DNA of 64,000 bases, from contig NZ_MUHW01000002.1 in NCBI RefSeq assembly GCF_002007235.1, positions 186,001 through 250,000 of the forward strand, read 5' to 3'. Below are positions 26,417 to 35,518 of this stretch, piece after piece. Below the pieces are notes generated by a model, which worked only from the letters and a program-made list of their open reading frames with translations, ran no database searches and was not told the DNA's origin. The number at the start of each line of letters is the position of its first letter. Position 1 is the stretch's first letter. The position numbers and the translations under genes are program-made. Source of the DNA: Oribacterium sp. C9. GTDB taxonomy: Bacteria > Bacillota > Clostridia > Lachnospirales > Lachnospiraceae.

Positions 26417-26442
26417 ATGAGGGTCACTGTTATGACCCTCAT
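26417..26442 (-). terminator. hairpin after the TPR-GGDEF gene
   Basis: Stem ATGAGGGTCA / TGACCCTCAT with a 6-nt loop and a short T-rich tail on the reverse strand (TTTCTT). It is 12 nt after the stop. Confidence 0.65.
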
Positions 26443-26453
26443 AAAAATAAATC

Positions 26454-28103
26454 TTATATTACATCTTCAAATACCTTACCGGCTACATTAAGAGTGATAC
26501 TGTGGACGGTATTCAACTCGCCGATACTGTGAACCAGGACAGCCTGTCCCGTTCCGATCTTCATTGCCTTGACCAGAGCAAGGTCTGCACAAGAAGTGTA
26601 ATCCCATATCTTGTTCAGCTTCTCGGGTTTATGGATACATATTCCCTGCGAAAGCGTAATCTCGGGAAGTCCCTGGATCCTGATCGCCTTAAGAACATCA
26701 TCGTTGATATTTCTTAGTCTGTCAATGACCACATCATCCGAAAAATCCTCAAAGAGGAGAACAAACTCTGCACCGTCATAGCGAGCCACAAACAGGTGAT
26801 CCGAAACATATCTCTTCAAAACATTGGAAACCTCAACCAGACAACGATCTCCTATAGTATAGCCGTACATATCATTGATACGCTTAACATTATCGATCGT
26901 AAGCATAGCTATGCCGAAATTGAGATCCTTTGCCGAACATCTCTCGAAAAACTGATCAGCATTATCATTGAAGGATCTGCGATTCGGCAGTCCGGTCAGA
27001 TCATCCTCAATTGCACGCTTTTCAAGTGCAACCCTAACATCATAATCCAAGATGTTCATTGTTTCAACTTCGATCAGGAGACTCATGGCACTATTCTGTG
27101 CTTGAATGACAGCATTGGTATACTCACGGAACCTTACAAGCTCCTTCACCTTCATCTCTTTATTCTTTGTTGCTCCATAGAAATCGATCTTGATATTGCT
27201 GAGTTCCTGCTTAAATCCATAAATATCAGTAAAGTTCAGAAAATTCTCCATCTTTGCAACAAGGTTGTTGAAGAAATCCACATAGTCATCATTGGTAGCG
27301 AGGAGATTCAAAACAAAGAAAAATTCAAGTATGAACTGCCCCTGGAACTCTCTTAAGGAATAAAATGATCTGAGCTTCTCTATATATCTTCCATCCCATT
27401 TATGCTCGCCTGTAAACTCATTCCAGATAAGATGTGAAACTGATACATACGGCTCAAGACTCAGATTTTTATTCTCCTGAACGTAGTTATCGATCTGAGT
27501 GATGATGTCACCGGCATTGGTGGTATCTCCCAGAAGGGCATAGCAGCGTACCAGCGCACTCAGATGACGCATAAAGTACATCGGATAAAATCCCTCTCGA
27601 TTGATAAGATATAGGAATCTCTCAACGGCAAGCTGGTACTTGAGTCCCTCCTGATAATTACCTATGGTGTAGCAAATGTCCGAAAGATCCTCATAAGCCT
27701 TGATCAGAATATGCCCGAACTCTTTGTGCTCCGCTACGTTTGCTTCAGCGATACGAATCACCGTAGACAGGGTCTGCATGGCATTGGTCTTGTTTCCCTG
27801 TCTCATAAAGGTACTGGAGAGCAATGTCAAAGCCCGGCACATCTCCAGATTGGAACCTGATTCATCCGCCTCATTAATTGACTTTCTGAGATACCTCACA
27901 CACTCACCGCAATTTTTCAGGTTATAATAATATCTCGCGATATAGTAATTGCAGATACTCGACAAAGCCTTGTCTCTTCTGCGTCTCGCTACATTTAAAA
28001 GCTCATTGCTGACACGTATGGTTATTTCAAACGAATCTGTCTTGTATTCTTCCAAGCTCTCAAGTTTATTGATTATATCCTGGCTGTAATTTGATGTGTC
28101 CAT
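26454..28103 (-). CDS. TPR-repeat protein with degenerate GGDEF domain
   Basis: 549 aa from the ATG at 28103; the earlier ATG at 28133 lies inside a hairpin. Residues 1-360 are helical TPR-like repeats (NYYIARYYYNLKNCGECVRYLRKSI, YQEGLKYQLAVERFLYLI) with no TM or signal, so it is cytoplasmic. Residues about 375-530 are a GGDEF fold (DDLTGLPNRRSFNDNADQFF, DMYGYTIGDRCLVEVSNVLKR), but the active-site loop reads RYDGAEFVLLF, i.e. DGAEF. With the first Gly and the Asp lost, cyclase activity is unlikely; it may bind GTP or cyclic di-GMP as a sensor. It follows the exoribonuclease gene on the same strand. Confidence 0.85.
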   Translation of the reverse strand: MDTSNYSQDIINKLESLEEYKTDSFEITIRVSNELLNVARRRRDKALSSICNYYIARYYYNLKNCGECVRYLRKSINEADESGSNLEMCRALTLLSSTFMRQGNKTNAMQTLSTVIRIAEANVAEHKEFGHILIKAYEDLSDICYTIGNYQEGLKYQLAVERFLYLINREGFYPMYFMRHLSALVRCYALLGDTTNAGDIITQIDNYVQENKNLSLEPYVSVSHLIWNEFTGEHKWDGRYIEKLRSFYSLREFQGQFILEFFFVLNLLATNDDYVDFFNNLVAKMENFLNFTDIYGFKQELSNIKIDFYGATKNKEMKVKELVRFREYTNAVIQAQNSAMSLLIEVETMNILDYDVRVALEKRAIEDDLTGLPNRRSFNDNADQFFERCSAKDLNFGIAMLTIDNVKRINDMYGYTIGDRCLVEVSNVLKRYVSDHLFVARYDGAEFVLLFEDFSDDVVIDRLRNINDDVLKAIRIQGLPEITLSQGICIHKPEKLNKIWDYTSCADLALVKAMKIGTGQAVLVHSIGELNTVHSITLNVAGKVFEDVI

Positions 28104-28122
28104 AAAAAACCCCGCTAAATAT

Positions 28123-28179
28123 AAAAACCCCATTTCTGAGGGACGTACTCATTCTAGTGGGTACATCGACAGAAACGGG
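28123..28179 (-). terminator. structured hairpin with T-run in front of the TPR-GGDEF gene
   Basis: Reverse strand: outer stem CCCGTTTCTG / CAGAAATGGG, inner stem GTAC / GTAC with unpaired TCGAT and GTCCCT on either side, then GTTTTT. It is 80 nt after the exoribonuclease stop and 20 nt before the TPR-GGDEF start. Simplest reading: terminator of the upstream gene. Alternative: an attenuator of the downstream gene. Confidence 0.6.
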
Positions 28180-28258
28180 ATAAGTTATTATAAAAATTTA
28201 AGATTTTTATGTTTCGATCAATAATTTACAAGAGCCTCATAAGCCCGGAAACATGCCG

Positions 28259-29284
28259 TCATCGGGACTCATCACTTGTCTTACGAAGGTTTGAATCGAT
28301 CAGGCGATTAAAACCGATCCAGCCATTGCCCTCAGCCGCTTTTCCATTCTTATCCGCCGCATCCAGAGCCTCTCTCATGGTCTGAAGCTTTGCGTCAACA
28401 TTGTCCGCAAAGGAAAGCGCCATAGCCTCCATAAGAGCCGGCTTCTTAGGTGAACCGTACTCCAGCTCTCCGTGATGTGAAAGTATGCAGTGTCCGAGCT
28501 CAGCAGCCAGTGTATCAGGGAATCCTGCAATCTTTCCGGCCACTTCCATAACCTTCTGATATCCGATGATTATATGTCCGATGAGCTGTCCTTCATCGCT
28601 GTAATCATTTCTCGGGAAGGCTGTAAGCTCTCTTACCTTTCCTATGTCATGACAAAGCGCCGCAGTTATGAGCAGATCCCTGTGAAGATCAGGATAATGC
28701 TTAGCAAAATAGTCACATACTGCTGCAACTGACAATGTATGCTCCGCAAGTCCTCCTACATAGCCATGATGTACTGACTTTGCAGCGCTGTGCTGCATAA
28801 ATTCCTTATGAAATGCTTCATCTTCAACAAAGATAGAATTGAGAAGCTTGTTGAGATAAGGATTCTTCACAGACTTGATCATCTGATCAAGCTCAGCCTC
28901 CATCTCCTCTTTTGAACGTGATGAAACCGGAAGATAATTCTTCGGCTCATATGAACCTTCAGCCGCCACACGAAGTCTCTGTATGCTCAGCTGATTGGTT
29001 CCGTTATAAACTGTAACATTACCCTCAACATGAACGTAATCAAGAACATCGAAGTCACTTATTCCGGGAGAATTCGGCTCCCAGACCTTTGCATCCACCT
29101 GACCTGTACGGTCCTGCAGAGTAACATTGAGATATTCCTTTCCGTTCTTTGTAAGCGCCGCATTCTTCGTCTTTACAAGATATACATCCGAAACCCTGAG
29201 GCCATCATAAAATGATTCTATGAATCTCATGCCGGCTCCGGCTGCCTCACTATTTCTCTCTTTAAAAAACTCGTTAATTTCCAT
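28259..29284 (-). CDS. YhaM-type 3'-5' exoribonuclease (OB-fold + HD)
   Basis: 341 aa, normal YhaM length. OB-fold nucleic-acid-binding domain (about 30-110, VYLVKTKNAALTKNGKEYLNVTLQDRTGQVDAKVW) and HD phosphohydrolase domain (about 160-310) with HHGYVGGLAEHTLSVA, AALCHDIGKVREL and LGHCILSHHGELEYGSPKKPALMEA, which keep the metal-binding His/Asp set. It trims RNA or single-stranded DNA from 3' ends in the cytoplasm. Single gene; the structured hairpin at 28123-28179 follows it. Confidence 0.9.
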   Translation of the reverse strand: MEINEFFKERNSEAAGAGMRFIESFYDGLRVSDVYLVKTKNAALTKNGKEYLNVTLQDRTGQVDAKVWEPNSPGISDFDVLDYVHVEGNVTVYNGTNQLSIQRLRVAAEGSYEPKNYLPVSSRSKEEMEAELDQMIKSVKNPYLNKLLNSIFVEDEAFHKEFMQHSAAKSVHHGYVGGLAEHTLSVAAVCDYFAKHYPDLHRDLLITAALCHDIGKVRELTAFPRNDYSDEGQLIGHIIIGYQKVMEVAGKIAGFPDTLAAELGHCILSHHGELEYGSPKKPALMEAMALSFADNVDAKLQTMREALDAADKNGKAAEGNGWIGFNRLIDSNLRKTSDESR

Positions 29285-29388
29285 TAAATAATCTTTCTAA
29301 TCCAAAGTAAAAATTCAATCGTATCAACCTGCGCTGCCAGATCTTTGGATACCTCGGCAAGTTCACGCCGCCCATACTACCATGTTTT

Positions 29389-30690
29389 TTATCGTCCTGC
29401 AACGGTAACGCTGAAATGAACGCTGACATAATCCGCTCCGTTCTGTCTCATTATCGTCACATCAGCTTCATCACCGGCATGCAACGCTTTAAGCACCTCA
29501 CGATAATCGATCATCTTGCGGATTTCCCTGTCATTAATGCCCACAAGGATATCTCCGTTCTGTATACCTGCATCATAAGCCGGTGAATCCTGTATGCTCT
29601 CCCGTATATAAAGACCTTCCGGAAGCCTTGCTTCAGTCATCTCCTGAGTCATTTCCTGAGCCTTGAGTCCAAGATATGCAAACTCTGTTCCGTTGGAGAT
29701 GGTCTCTATCACATCAAGATAATCCGAGATTCCCACGATATGCTCATATCCGTACTTATCTCCCTTATCCTGAGACTTCACCCATCCCACCAGCTCACCT
29801 TCAGTGTTTATAATGAAGCTTCCGTATGAGGGATCAATGTCTATGTCTGCTATCATATCCTTGATATTGCAGTCTGCACTTATGGTGTTATAGGAAACAG
29901 ACGCAATCGAACCTACAGAAGATGAGTTGTATACTCCCGCAGGCGCCCCTACAGCGATTATCATATCTCCTCTATACACTTCAGCGGAATCTCCCATGGT
30001 AATGGTCCTTATGGCCTGCGCATCTCTGTATGTCAGACTTGCTATAGGCACAGATACTACAGCTATTCCATCGATCTCATCCACCGATTTCACATTGGCG
30101 TTGTAGCTCCTGTCTCCGTAAAACACAGCTTCTATACTGCCTGAATCACTGGCTACTGTATCGGAAGTCAGTATCAGTATCTCACCTGAAGTTCTGGCAA
30201 TGACTACACCTGCCGAGCTCTTTCCCGACTTCACAAGCTGACCGAAGAGATCATTGGCAGTCTCCCTGCTCCTTACCTCCACCAGAGAATGGTCGGCACT
30301 TGTGGCGACCTTCTGAAGTGCACTGTTCATACGCTCATAATCAGCCACGCTGTAATGATATTTCCGGATCTCATCTCGCACCACATTTTCTACGGAAACG
30401 GTCTCCTTAGGCGTCTCTTCCGTCTCAGGTTCCGGTTTTGAAGTCTCCGGTTCTGTCACTTCCTCAGTCTCTGACTCCGCAGTCTCAGGCTCCGTTTCAA
30501 ATTTCACAGTCTCCGGCTCATCATTATAAAAATGCCCGGCGAACTTCGGCTCCAGCGCAGCGAAGACACCGGCACTCAGTGCGCCGAACAAAACAGCAGA
30601 TACTGTGACTCTCGCATAATGCCTGACTTTCTTTTTCCACTTATCCTGCCGACCTACTATATTTTCTTTAATAAAGTCATTATCGTCCAT
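29389..30690 (-). CDS. HtrA/DegP-like pseudoprotease with PDZ domain
   Basis: 433 aa from the ATG at 30690. Short cytoplasmic N-terminus, one TM helix (about 25-48), Glu/Thr/Pro-rich linker (many ETEE/EPET units), trypsin-like fold (about 120-330) and C-terminal PDZ (about 345-430, LYIRESIQDSPAYDAGIQNGDILVGIN). The three HtrA catalytic signatures are degenerate: the LTNNHVV site reads LTSDTVA (no His), the D.A site reads EIDGIAVV, and GNSGG reads SYGSFIIN (no catalytic Ser). Surface-anchored, probably a binding or quality-control protein rather than a protease. Divergent from mutS2, apparently leaderless. Confidence 0.85.
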   Translation of the reverse strand: MDDNDFIKENIVGRQDKWKKKVRHYARVTVSAVLFGALSAGVFAALEPKFAGHFYNDEPETVKFETEPETAESETEEVTEPETSKPEPETEETPKETVSVENVVRDEIRKYHYSVADYERMNSALQKVATSADHSLVEVRSRETANDLFGQLVKSGKSSAGVVIARTSGEILILTSDTVASDSGSIEAVFYGDRSYNANVKSVDEIDGIAVVSVPIASLTYRDAQAIRTITMGDSAEVYRGDMIIAVGAPAGVYNSSSVGSIASVSYNTISADCNIKDMIADIDIDPSYGSFIINTEGELVGWVKSQDKGDKYGYEHIVGISDYLDVIETISNGTEFAYLGLKAQEMTQEMTEARLPEGLYIRESIQDSPAYDAGIQNGDILVGINDREIRKMIDYREVLKALHAGDEADVTIMRQNGADYVSVHFSVTVAGR

Positions 30691-30697
30691 AAGAAAT

Positions 30698-30726
30698 ATT
30701 ATATACAACTCACCATGGACAAGCAA
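30698..30726 (-). promoter_or_regulatory. promoter of the pseudoprotease gene
   Basis: Reverse strand TTGCTT (30726-30721), 17-nt spacer, TATAAT (30703-30698). The predicted RNA start is at or next to the ATG at 30690, and no ribosome site is visible, so the mRNA may be leaderless. Confidence 0.55.
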
Positions 30727-30731
30727 GAAAG

Positions 30732-30760
30732 TGGCAAAAACTTGATGCATTTGCTATACT
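30732..30760 (+). promoter_or_regulatory. promoter of mutS2
   Basis: TGGCAA (30732-30737), 17-nt spacer, TATACT (30755-30760). The predicted RNA start is within a base or two of the mutS2 ATG at 30768, again with no ribosome site. The -35 is weak. Confidence 0.45.
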
Positions 30761-30767
30761 GAGATGC

Positions 30768-33263
30768 ATGAATGATAAAGCTTTAATTACATTGGAATTT
30801 AACAAAATAAAGGAACGTTTAGAGGGCTATGCCAACTCTCCGAAGGGCAAGCAGCTCATCCGCGAGCTTCTGCCCTCCACTGACATAGAGGAGATCGAAA
30901 CCGGTCTTCTGGAAACAGATGCTGCCATGACAAGGATAGGTCTTTACGGCAACATCTCTTTTTCCGGTGTCAGGGATGTGAACAACAGTTTGAAGAGACT
31001 GGACATAGCAGCATCTCTTTCCATCTCAGAGCTTCTGCAGATAAGCGGTGTGCTTACTGCCGCAGGCCGTGCCAAGGCATACGCAAGAGACAGCGAGAAA
31101 TCGCAGGAACCTAAAAAGCCGGTTCCGAGAGCAGTAAGACTTCAGGCTCATTACACAAAGAACAAGCCTGATCCTGAGAAGCTTAAAGAGTTAACCGAAG
31201 ATGACAGTCTTTCAGGATATTTTCGTGACATTGAACCTCTTACACAGATAAACAAAGAGATCACGAGATGTATTATTTCCGAGGATACTGTAGCAGACGA
31301 TGCCAGTGCGGGTCTTTTTGCGGTACGTAAAAAGAAGCACGTTTTCGAGGAACGTATACATACATCACTTAACAGCATTCTGAACAGCTCGAGAGCTCTT
31401 CTTCAGGACGCAGTCATAACCATGCGAGACGGAAGATACTGTCTACCTGTAAAGGCAGAATACAAGTCCAGCTTCCCGGGTATGGTTCACGATCAGAGCT
31501 CAACAGGTTCCACCCTTTTCATAGAGCCTATGAGCATCGTAAAGCTGAACAACGATATCAGGGAGCTGGAAGCTGAGGAAAAGAAAGAGATCGAAAAGGT
31601 TCTGGAAACTCTTTCCGGTTCTCTCATGCCGCACACTGAGACTATCCATAACGATATAGAGATTCTTGCTCATCTCGATTTTGTTTTTGCAAAGGCCAAG
31701 TTCGCAGAATCCATGCATGCCACCATGCCTGTCCTCAATGATAAGTACTACATTTCCATCATCGAAGGAAGACATCCTTTGATAGATCCGAAGAAGGTGG
31801 TACCTACCACTGTTTATCTCGGAAAGGATTTTGACATGCTTGTCATCACCGGTCCGAACACAGGTGGTAAGACAGTCTGCTTAAAGACCATCGGACTTTT
31901 CCAGCTTATGGGGCAGTCAGGTCTTTTCATCCCGGCAAAGGAAGGCTCCGAGCTTTCAGTATTCGAGGAGATCTTCGCGGACATCGGAGATGAACAGTCA
32001 ATCGAGCAGAGTCTTTCAACCTTCTCTGCCCACATGACAAATACTGTAAAGATCCTTGAAAAGGCAGACAGTCATAGCCTGTGTCTCTTCGATGAGCTGG
32101 GTGCAGGAACAGACCCTACAGAGGGTGCGGCTCTCGCCATGGCTATACTGAATTTCCTTCACAACATGAAAACAAGGACAGTAGCTACTACCCACTATGC
32201 GGAGATAAAGGTATATGCCCTTTCTACTCCCGGCGTTGAAAATGCAAGCTGCGAGTTCGATGTTACAACATTGAGCCCGACCTACAGACTCCTCATCGGT
32301 GTTCCGGGTAAGTCCAATGCTTTCGCCATATCTCAGAAGCTGGGGCTTCCATCTTACATCATCGATGATGCAAAGAGCCGCCTCGAGCAGGAGGATGTCA
32401 AGTTCGAGGACGTAATCGCAAGTCTCGAAGAAAGCCGCGTCACTATAGAACGTGAAAAGCAGGAGATAGAGCGTTACAAGGCAGAGATAGAGGAGTATAA
32501 ACGCAGAGCCCGCGAGAATTCCAAGGGTGTCGAGAAAGGCCGTGACAAGATACTCCAAAAGGCCCGTGAGGAAGCCGCACAGATACTCGCTGATGCCAAG
32601 GAAACCGCAGACGGAATCGTCAAGGAACTCCGAAAGCAGGAACAAAACGGTGCAGCCACTCTCGATGCGGAAAAAACCAGATCCACCCTTAATAAAAAGC
32701 TCAGAGAAACTCAGGCAAGTCTTTCCAGTGCCCAGAAGGTCAAGGGTCCTTCCAAGCCGGTATCCGCAAAGAGCCTTCACCTCGGAGATACCGTTCATGT
32801 TGCTTCCATGAATCTGAATGCTACGGTATCCACTCTTCCTGATCACAAGGGCGAGCTTTATGTTACAGCCGGCATTATCCGCACAAAGGTTTCCGTCAGA
32901 GACATTGAACTGGTGGATACAGGCAAGGTTTCAGGTCCGAGCATCGAAGCCGGCGGAAAACACAAAAAGGGAAGCACCTCAGGCGGAGGCATCCGCATGC
33001 AGAAGACCATGGGAATTTCTCCGGAGATCAATCTCATCGGCATGACGACCTTTGAAGCCATTCCCGAACTCCAGAAATATCTGGATGACGCTTATCTCGC
33101 ACATCTGCCTCAGGCCCGTGTAGTTCACGGCAGAGGCACCGGCGCCCTCAGAAAGGCTGTTCATCAACAGCTGAAGAAGCTGAAATATGTTGAATCCTTC
33201 AGACTTGGTGAATTCGGCGAAGGACAGGACGGCGTCACCATCGTATTTTTTAAGAATAAATAG
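30768..33263 (+). CDS. mutS2: endonuclease MutS2
   Basis: 831 aa. N-terminal lever/core typical of MutS2 (MNDKALITLEFNKIKERLEGYA), which fixes the start at 30768 despite no ribosome site. ABC-type ATPase (about 330-520) with Walker A GPNTGGKT and CLFDELGAGTDPTEGAALA; long Lys/Glu coiled coil (about 525-640); C-terminal Smr domain (about 755-831) with INLIGMTTFEA and VVHGRGTGALRKAV. Known roles of the family are suppression of recombination and rescue of collided ribosomes by Smr-mediated cleavage or splitting. It is 19 nt upstream of the response-regulator gene. Confidence 0.95.
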   Translation: MNDKALITLEFNKIKERLEGYANSPKGKQLIRELLPSTDIEEIETGLLETDAAMTRIGLYGNISFSGVRDVNNSLKRLDIAASLSISELLQISGVLTAAGRAKAYARDSEKSQEPKKPVPRAVRLQAHYTKNKPDPEKLKELTEDDSLSGYFRDIEPLTQINKEITRCIISEDTVADDASAGLFAVRKKKHVFEERIHTSLNSILNSSRALLQDAVITMRDGRYCLPVKAEYKSSFPGMVHDQSSTGSTLFIEPMSIVKLNNDIRELEAEEKKEIEKVLETLSGSLMPHTETIHNDIEILAHLDFVFAKAKFAESMHATMPVLNDKYYISIIEGRHPLIDPKKVVPTTVYLGKDFDMLVITGPNTGGKTVCLKTIGLFQLMGQSGLFIPAKEGSELSVFEEIFADIGDEQSIEQSLSTFSAHMTNTVKILEKADSHSLCLFDELGAGTDPTEGAALAMAILNFLHNMKTRTVATTHYAEIKVYALSTPGVENASCEFDVTTLSPTYRLLIGVPGKSNAFAISQKLGLPSYIIDDAKSRLEQEDVKFEDVIASLEESRVTIEREKQEIERYKAEIEEYKRRARENSKGVEKGRDKILQKAREEAAQILADAKETADGIVKELRKQEQNGAATLDAEKTRSTLNKKLRETQASLSSAQKVKGPSKPVSAKSLHLGDTVHVASMNLNATVSTLPDHKGELYVTAGIIRTKVSVRDIELVDTGKVSGPSIEAGGKHKKGSTSGGGIRMQKTMGISPEINLIGMTTFEAIPELQKYLDDAYLAHLPQARVVHGRGTGALRKAVHQQLKKLKYVESFRLGEFGEGQDGVTIVFFKNK

Positions 33264-33282
33264 GTAAAACCGGGAGAAAGAT

Positions 33283-34029
33283 ATGGCTGAAAAGCAAAAA
33301 ATATTAATTGTTGATGATGACACTTCTATATCTGAACTTATCTCTCTATATCTCGAAAAAGAGATGTTTGATACCATGTGTGCAGAAGACGGCGAAGAAG
33401 CTCTGAAGCTCTTCCCTGAATACAAACCGAATCTTGTCATCCTTGATCTCATGCTTCCTGGAATAGACGGCTACGAGGTCTGCAGAAGACTTCGTGCCAT
33501 CAGCCCTATACCTGTTATCATGCTCTCTGCAAAGGGTGAGACCTTTGACAAGGTTCTTGGTCTGGAGCTGGGGGCTGACGACTACATGATCAAACCCTTT
33601 GAATCAAAGGAGCTTGTAGCACGGGTAAAGGCTGTACTCAGACGATATACTCATGAACAGTCCTTTGAAGCAGCTCAGGAAACAGCCAGAGCCCATTCAC
33701 AGAACGAAGGGGAAGAAACGCTCAGAAGCGGCAGCTTCATAGAGTATACAGACCTCATCATAAACAAAACGAACTACTCCGTATTTTATAAGGGTCATGC
33801 CGTGGAAATGCCCCCAAAGGAGCTTGAGCTTCTGTTCTTCCTTGCATCATCTCCCAATCAGGTATTCACCAGAGAACAGCTTCTGGACCATATATGGGGT
33901 TATGAGTTCGCAGGAGACAGCAGAACCGTTGACGTACATATAAAGCGTCTTCGTGAAAAGATTTCCGGAAATACAGAGTGGGAGATCTCCACAGTCTGGG
34001 GAATAGGATATAAATTCAGAGTCGGATGA
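33283..34029 (+). CDS. OmpR/PhoB-family response regulator
   Basis: 248 aa. Receiver domain (about 5-120) with acidic pocket DDD, phospho-acceptor D55 in VILDLMLPGIDGYE, and Lys in DDYMIKPF. The linker is longer than usual (about 125-155, AAQETARAHSQNEGEE). Winged helix (about 155-248) ends REQLLDHIWGYEFAGDSRTVDVHIKRLREKI. GGGAGAAAG ribosome site. It follows mutS2 by 19 nt and faces the sensor kinase gene tail to tail. Confidence 0.92.
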   Translation: MAEKQKILIVDDDTSISELISLYLEKEMFDTMCAEDGEEALKLFPEYKPNLVILDLMLPGIDGYEVCRRLRAISPIPVIMLSAKGETFDKVLGLELGADDYMIKPFESKELVARVKAVLRRYTHEQSFEAAQETARAHSQNEGEETLRSGSFIEYTDLIINKTNYSVFYKGHAVEMPPKELELLFFLASSPNQVFTREQLLDHIWGYEFAGDSRTVDVHIKRLREKISGNTEWEISTVWGIGYKFRVG

Positions 34030-34034
34030 TCGAT

Positions 34035-34070
34035 AAAAAGGGCGAGCGGAATTTACCGCTCGCCCTTTTT
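34035..34070. terminator. bidirectional terminator between response regulator and kinase
   Basis: AAAAAGGGCGAGCGG / CCGCTCGCCCTTTTT with a 6-nt loop; a perfect 15-bp stem with A-run and T-run. It starts 5 nt after the regulator stop and abuts the kinase stop. Confidence 0.93.
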
Positions 34071-35488
34071 CAGCCTTCACCATTTTGCTCCGGATAATAC
34101 GCCGGAGGCAAAGTGAATATAAATTCTGTTCCAACCCCTTCTGTCGAGATGCAGTCAATGTTCTCGCCGTGAGCATTGATGATGGACTTGACTATACTAA
34201 GCCCGAGTCCTGTACCGTGCTTATCCTTGCCTCTGGACTGGTCAGCCTTATAAAATCTGTCCCAGATCTTACCGAGGTCAGCCTTAGGTATACCTATTCC
34301 GGTATCTTTTACAGAGATAAACACTCTGTTTCCCCTTATACCCGTCCTGATGGCTATGGAGGATTTGGGATTACTGAATTTCAAAGCATTGTCTATTAGA
34401 TTGTAAAGAACCTGCTGTATCTTCGAATAATCCGCATATACCATTTCCTTCTTTTCCGCAAAGGTAAGCTCAAACACTATTCCCTTTTTCTGACAGGTCA
34501 TCTCAAAGCTGGCACAGACATCCCTTATGACTCTGTTAATGTCAAAATTCACTCTGCTTAAAAAGCCCTTTTTGTCCAGAGTTCCCAGATTCAGCATGGA
34601 CTTTGTAAGCTTGGTCAGTCTTTCCGTCTCGGAGATAAGCCTCCTGAGATACTTTTCCTCCAGCTCCTTAGGAACAGTGCCATCCAGTATAGCCTCAAGA
34701 TATCCTTTTATGGAAGTCAGGGGCGATCTGAAATCGTGACTGACATTGGCTATGAACTGTCTCTGATAGTCATCCGCCTTTGAGATCTCATCAGACATGA
34801 AATTAAGCGTCTCTGCGAGATATCCCATTTCATCTCTTGATTTCGTCTCTATCTTATAGGCATAATCTCCTGCCGCATACTTTGTGGCACCTATGGTTAT
34901 CTTATTCAGCGGTCTGTATACGATGACATAAAAGACCACAAGGATACCCATGGAAAGGATGAATATGATGAGAGCCGTCACATATACTATATTGAGTATC
35001 TCATATTGCGAAGAAAGAATATTCTGCACCGAATTGTGAATGATCACATATCCGCTTGTGGTATATTCCCTCGTCACAGGAGCCATGACTGTCAGAACCT
35101 CTGAAGGGAACATATCATGGTAATTTCCCACTTCGAATCTTCCGCCGGTACGTGTCGTATCGAAATTTTCTATCTGTTGGCCCTTATACCCCTTTTGATT
35201 CGAGTCACTGAGTATCTTTCCGTTTCTGTCCACTATCCATATATCTACATGAAGGAAGGTGGAGACCGCGTTCATCTGCTCATTGACCACATCCTCACTG
35301 AGGCTCGTATCCTTGGTCTCGGAATAGGTGGTAGCTATCAGAGTAGCCTCACTATACAGACTGTTGGCCTGCTCGTGAAGTAGATACCCGTAGGTAAGTC
35401 TCGAAGAAAACAAGGCTACCACCGTAAATCCAAGCACACCGAAAATAATGTACGCGACTATAAATTTGATAAATAATGATTTTTTCAA
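34070..35488 (-). CDS. membrane sensor histidine kinase (HAMP-HisKA-HATPase)
   Basis: 472 aa. TM helix (about 7-30), extracellular sensor (about 31-165), TM helix (about 168-192), HAMP (about 193-245), HisKA with QFIANVSHDFRSPLTSIKGYLEAIL, HATPase with YNLIDNALKFSNP, VKDTGIGIPKADL and GTGLGLSIVKSIINAHGE. Layout resembles WalK/PhoR-type kinases. It faces the OmpR-type regulator gene tail to tail; the two are the obvious cognate pair but use separate promoters. It ends directly at the shared terminator. Confidence 0.92.
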   Translation of the reverse strand: MKKSLFIKFIVAYIIFGVLGFTVVALFSSRLTYGYLLHEQANSLYSEATLIATTYSETKDTSLSEDVVNEQMNAVSTFLHVDIWIVDRNGKILSDSNQKGYKGQQIENFDTTRTGGRFEVGNYHDMFPSEVLTVMAPVTREYTTSGYVIIHNSVQNILSSQYEILNIVYVTALIIFILSMGILVVFYVIVYRPLNKITIGATKYAAGDYAYKIETKSRDEMGYLAETLNFMSDEISKADDYQRQFIANVSHDFRSPLTSIKGYLEAILDGTVPKELEEKYLRRLISETERLTKLTKSMLNLGTLDKKGFLSRVNFDINRVIRDVCASFEMTCQKKGIVFELTFAEKKEMVYADYSKIQQVLYNLIDNALKFSNPKSSIAIRTGIRGNRVFISVKDTGIGIPKADLGKIWDRFYKADQSRGKDKHGTGLGLSIVKSIINAHGENIDCISTEGVGTEFIFTLPPAYYPEQNGEG

Positions 35489-35518
35489 TGTTTATCTGTC
35501 CACTAAATCTTTATCCGG

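Noticed and set aside
32016-32846. 276-aa reverse-strand frame rich in Leu and Cys
   Set aside because: Complement of the mutS2 coiled coil and ATPase; codon structure explains it.
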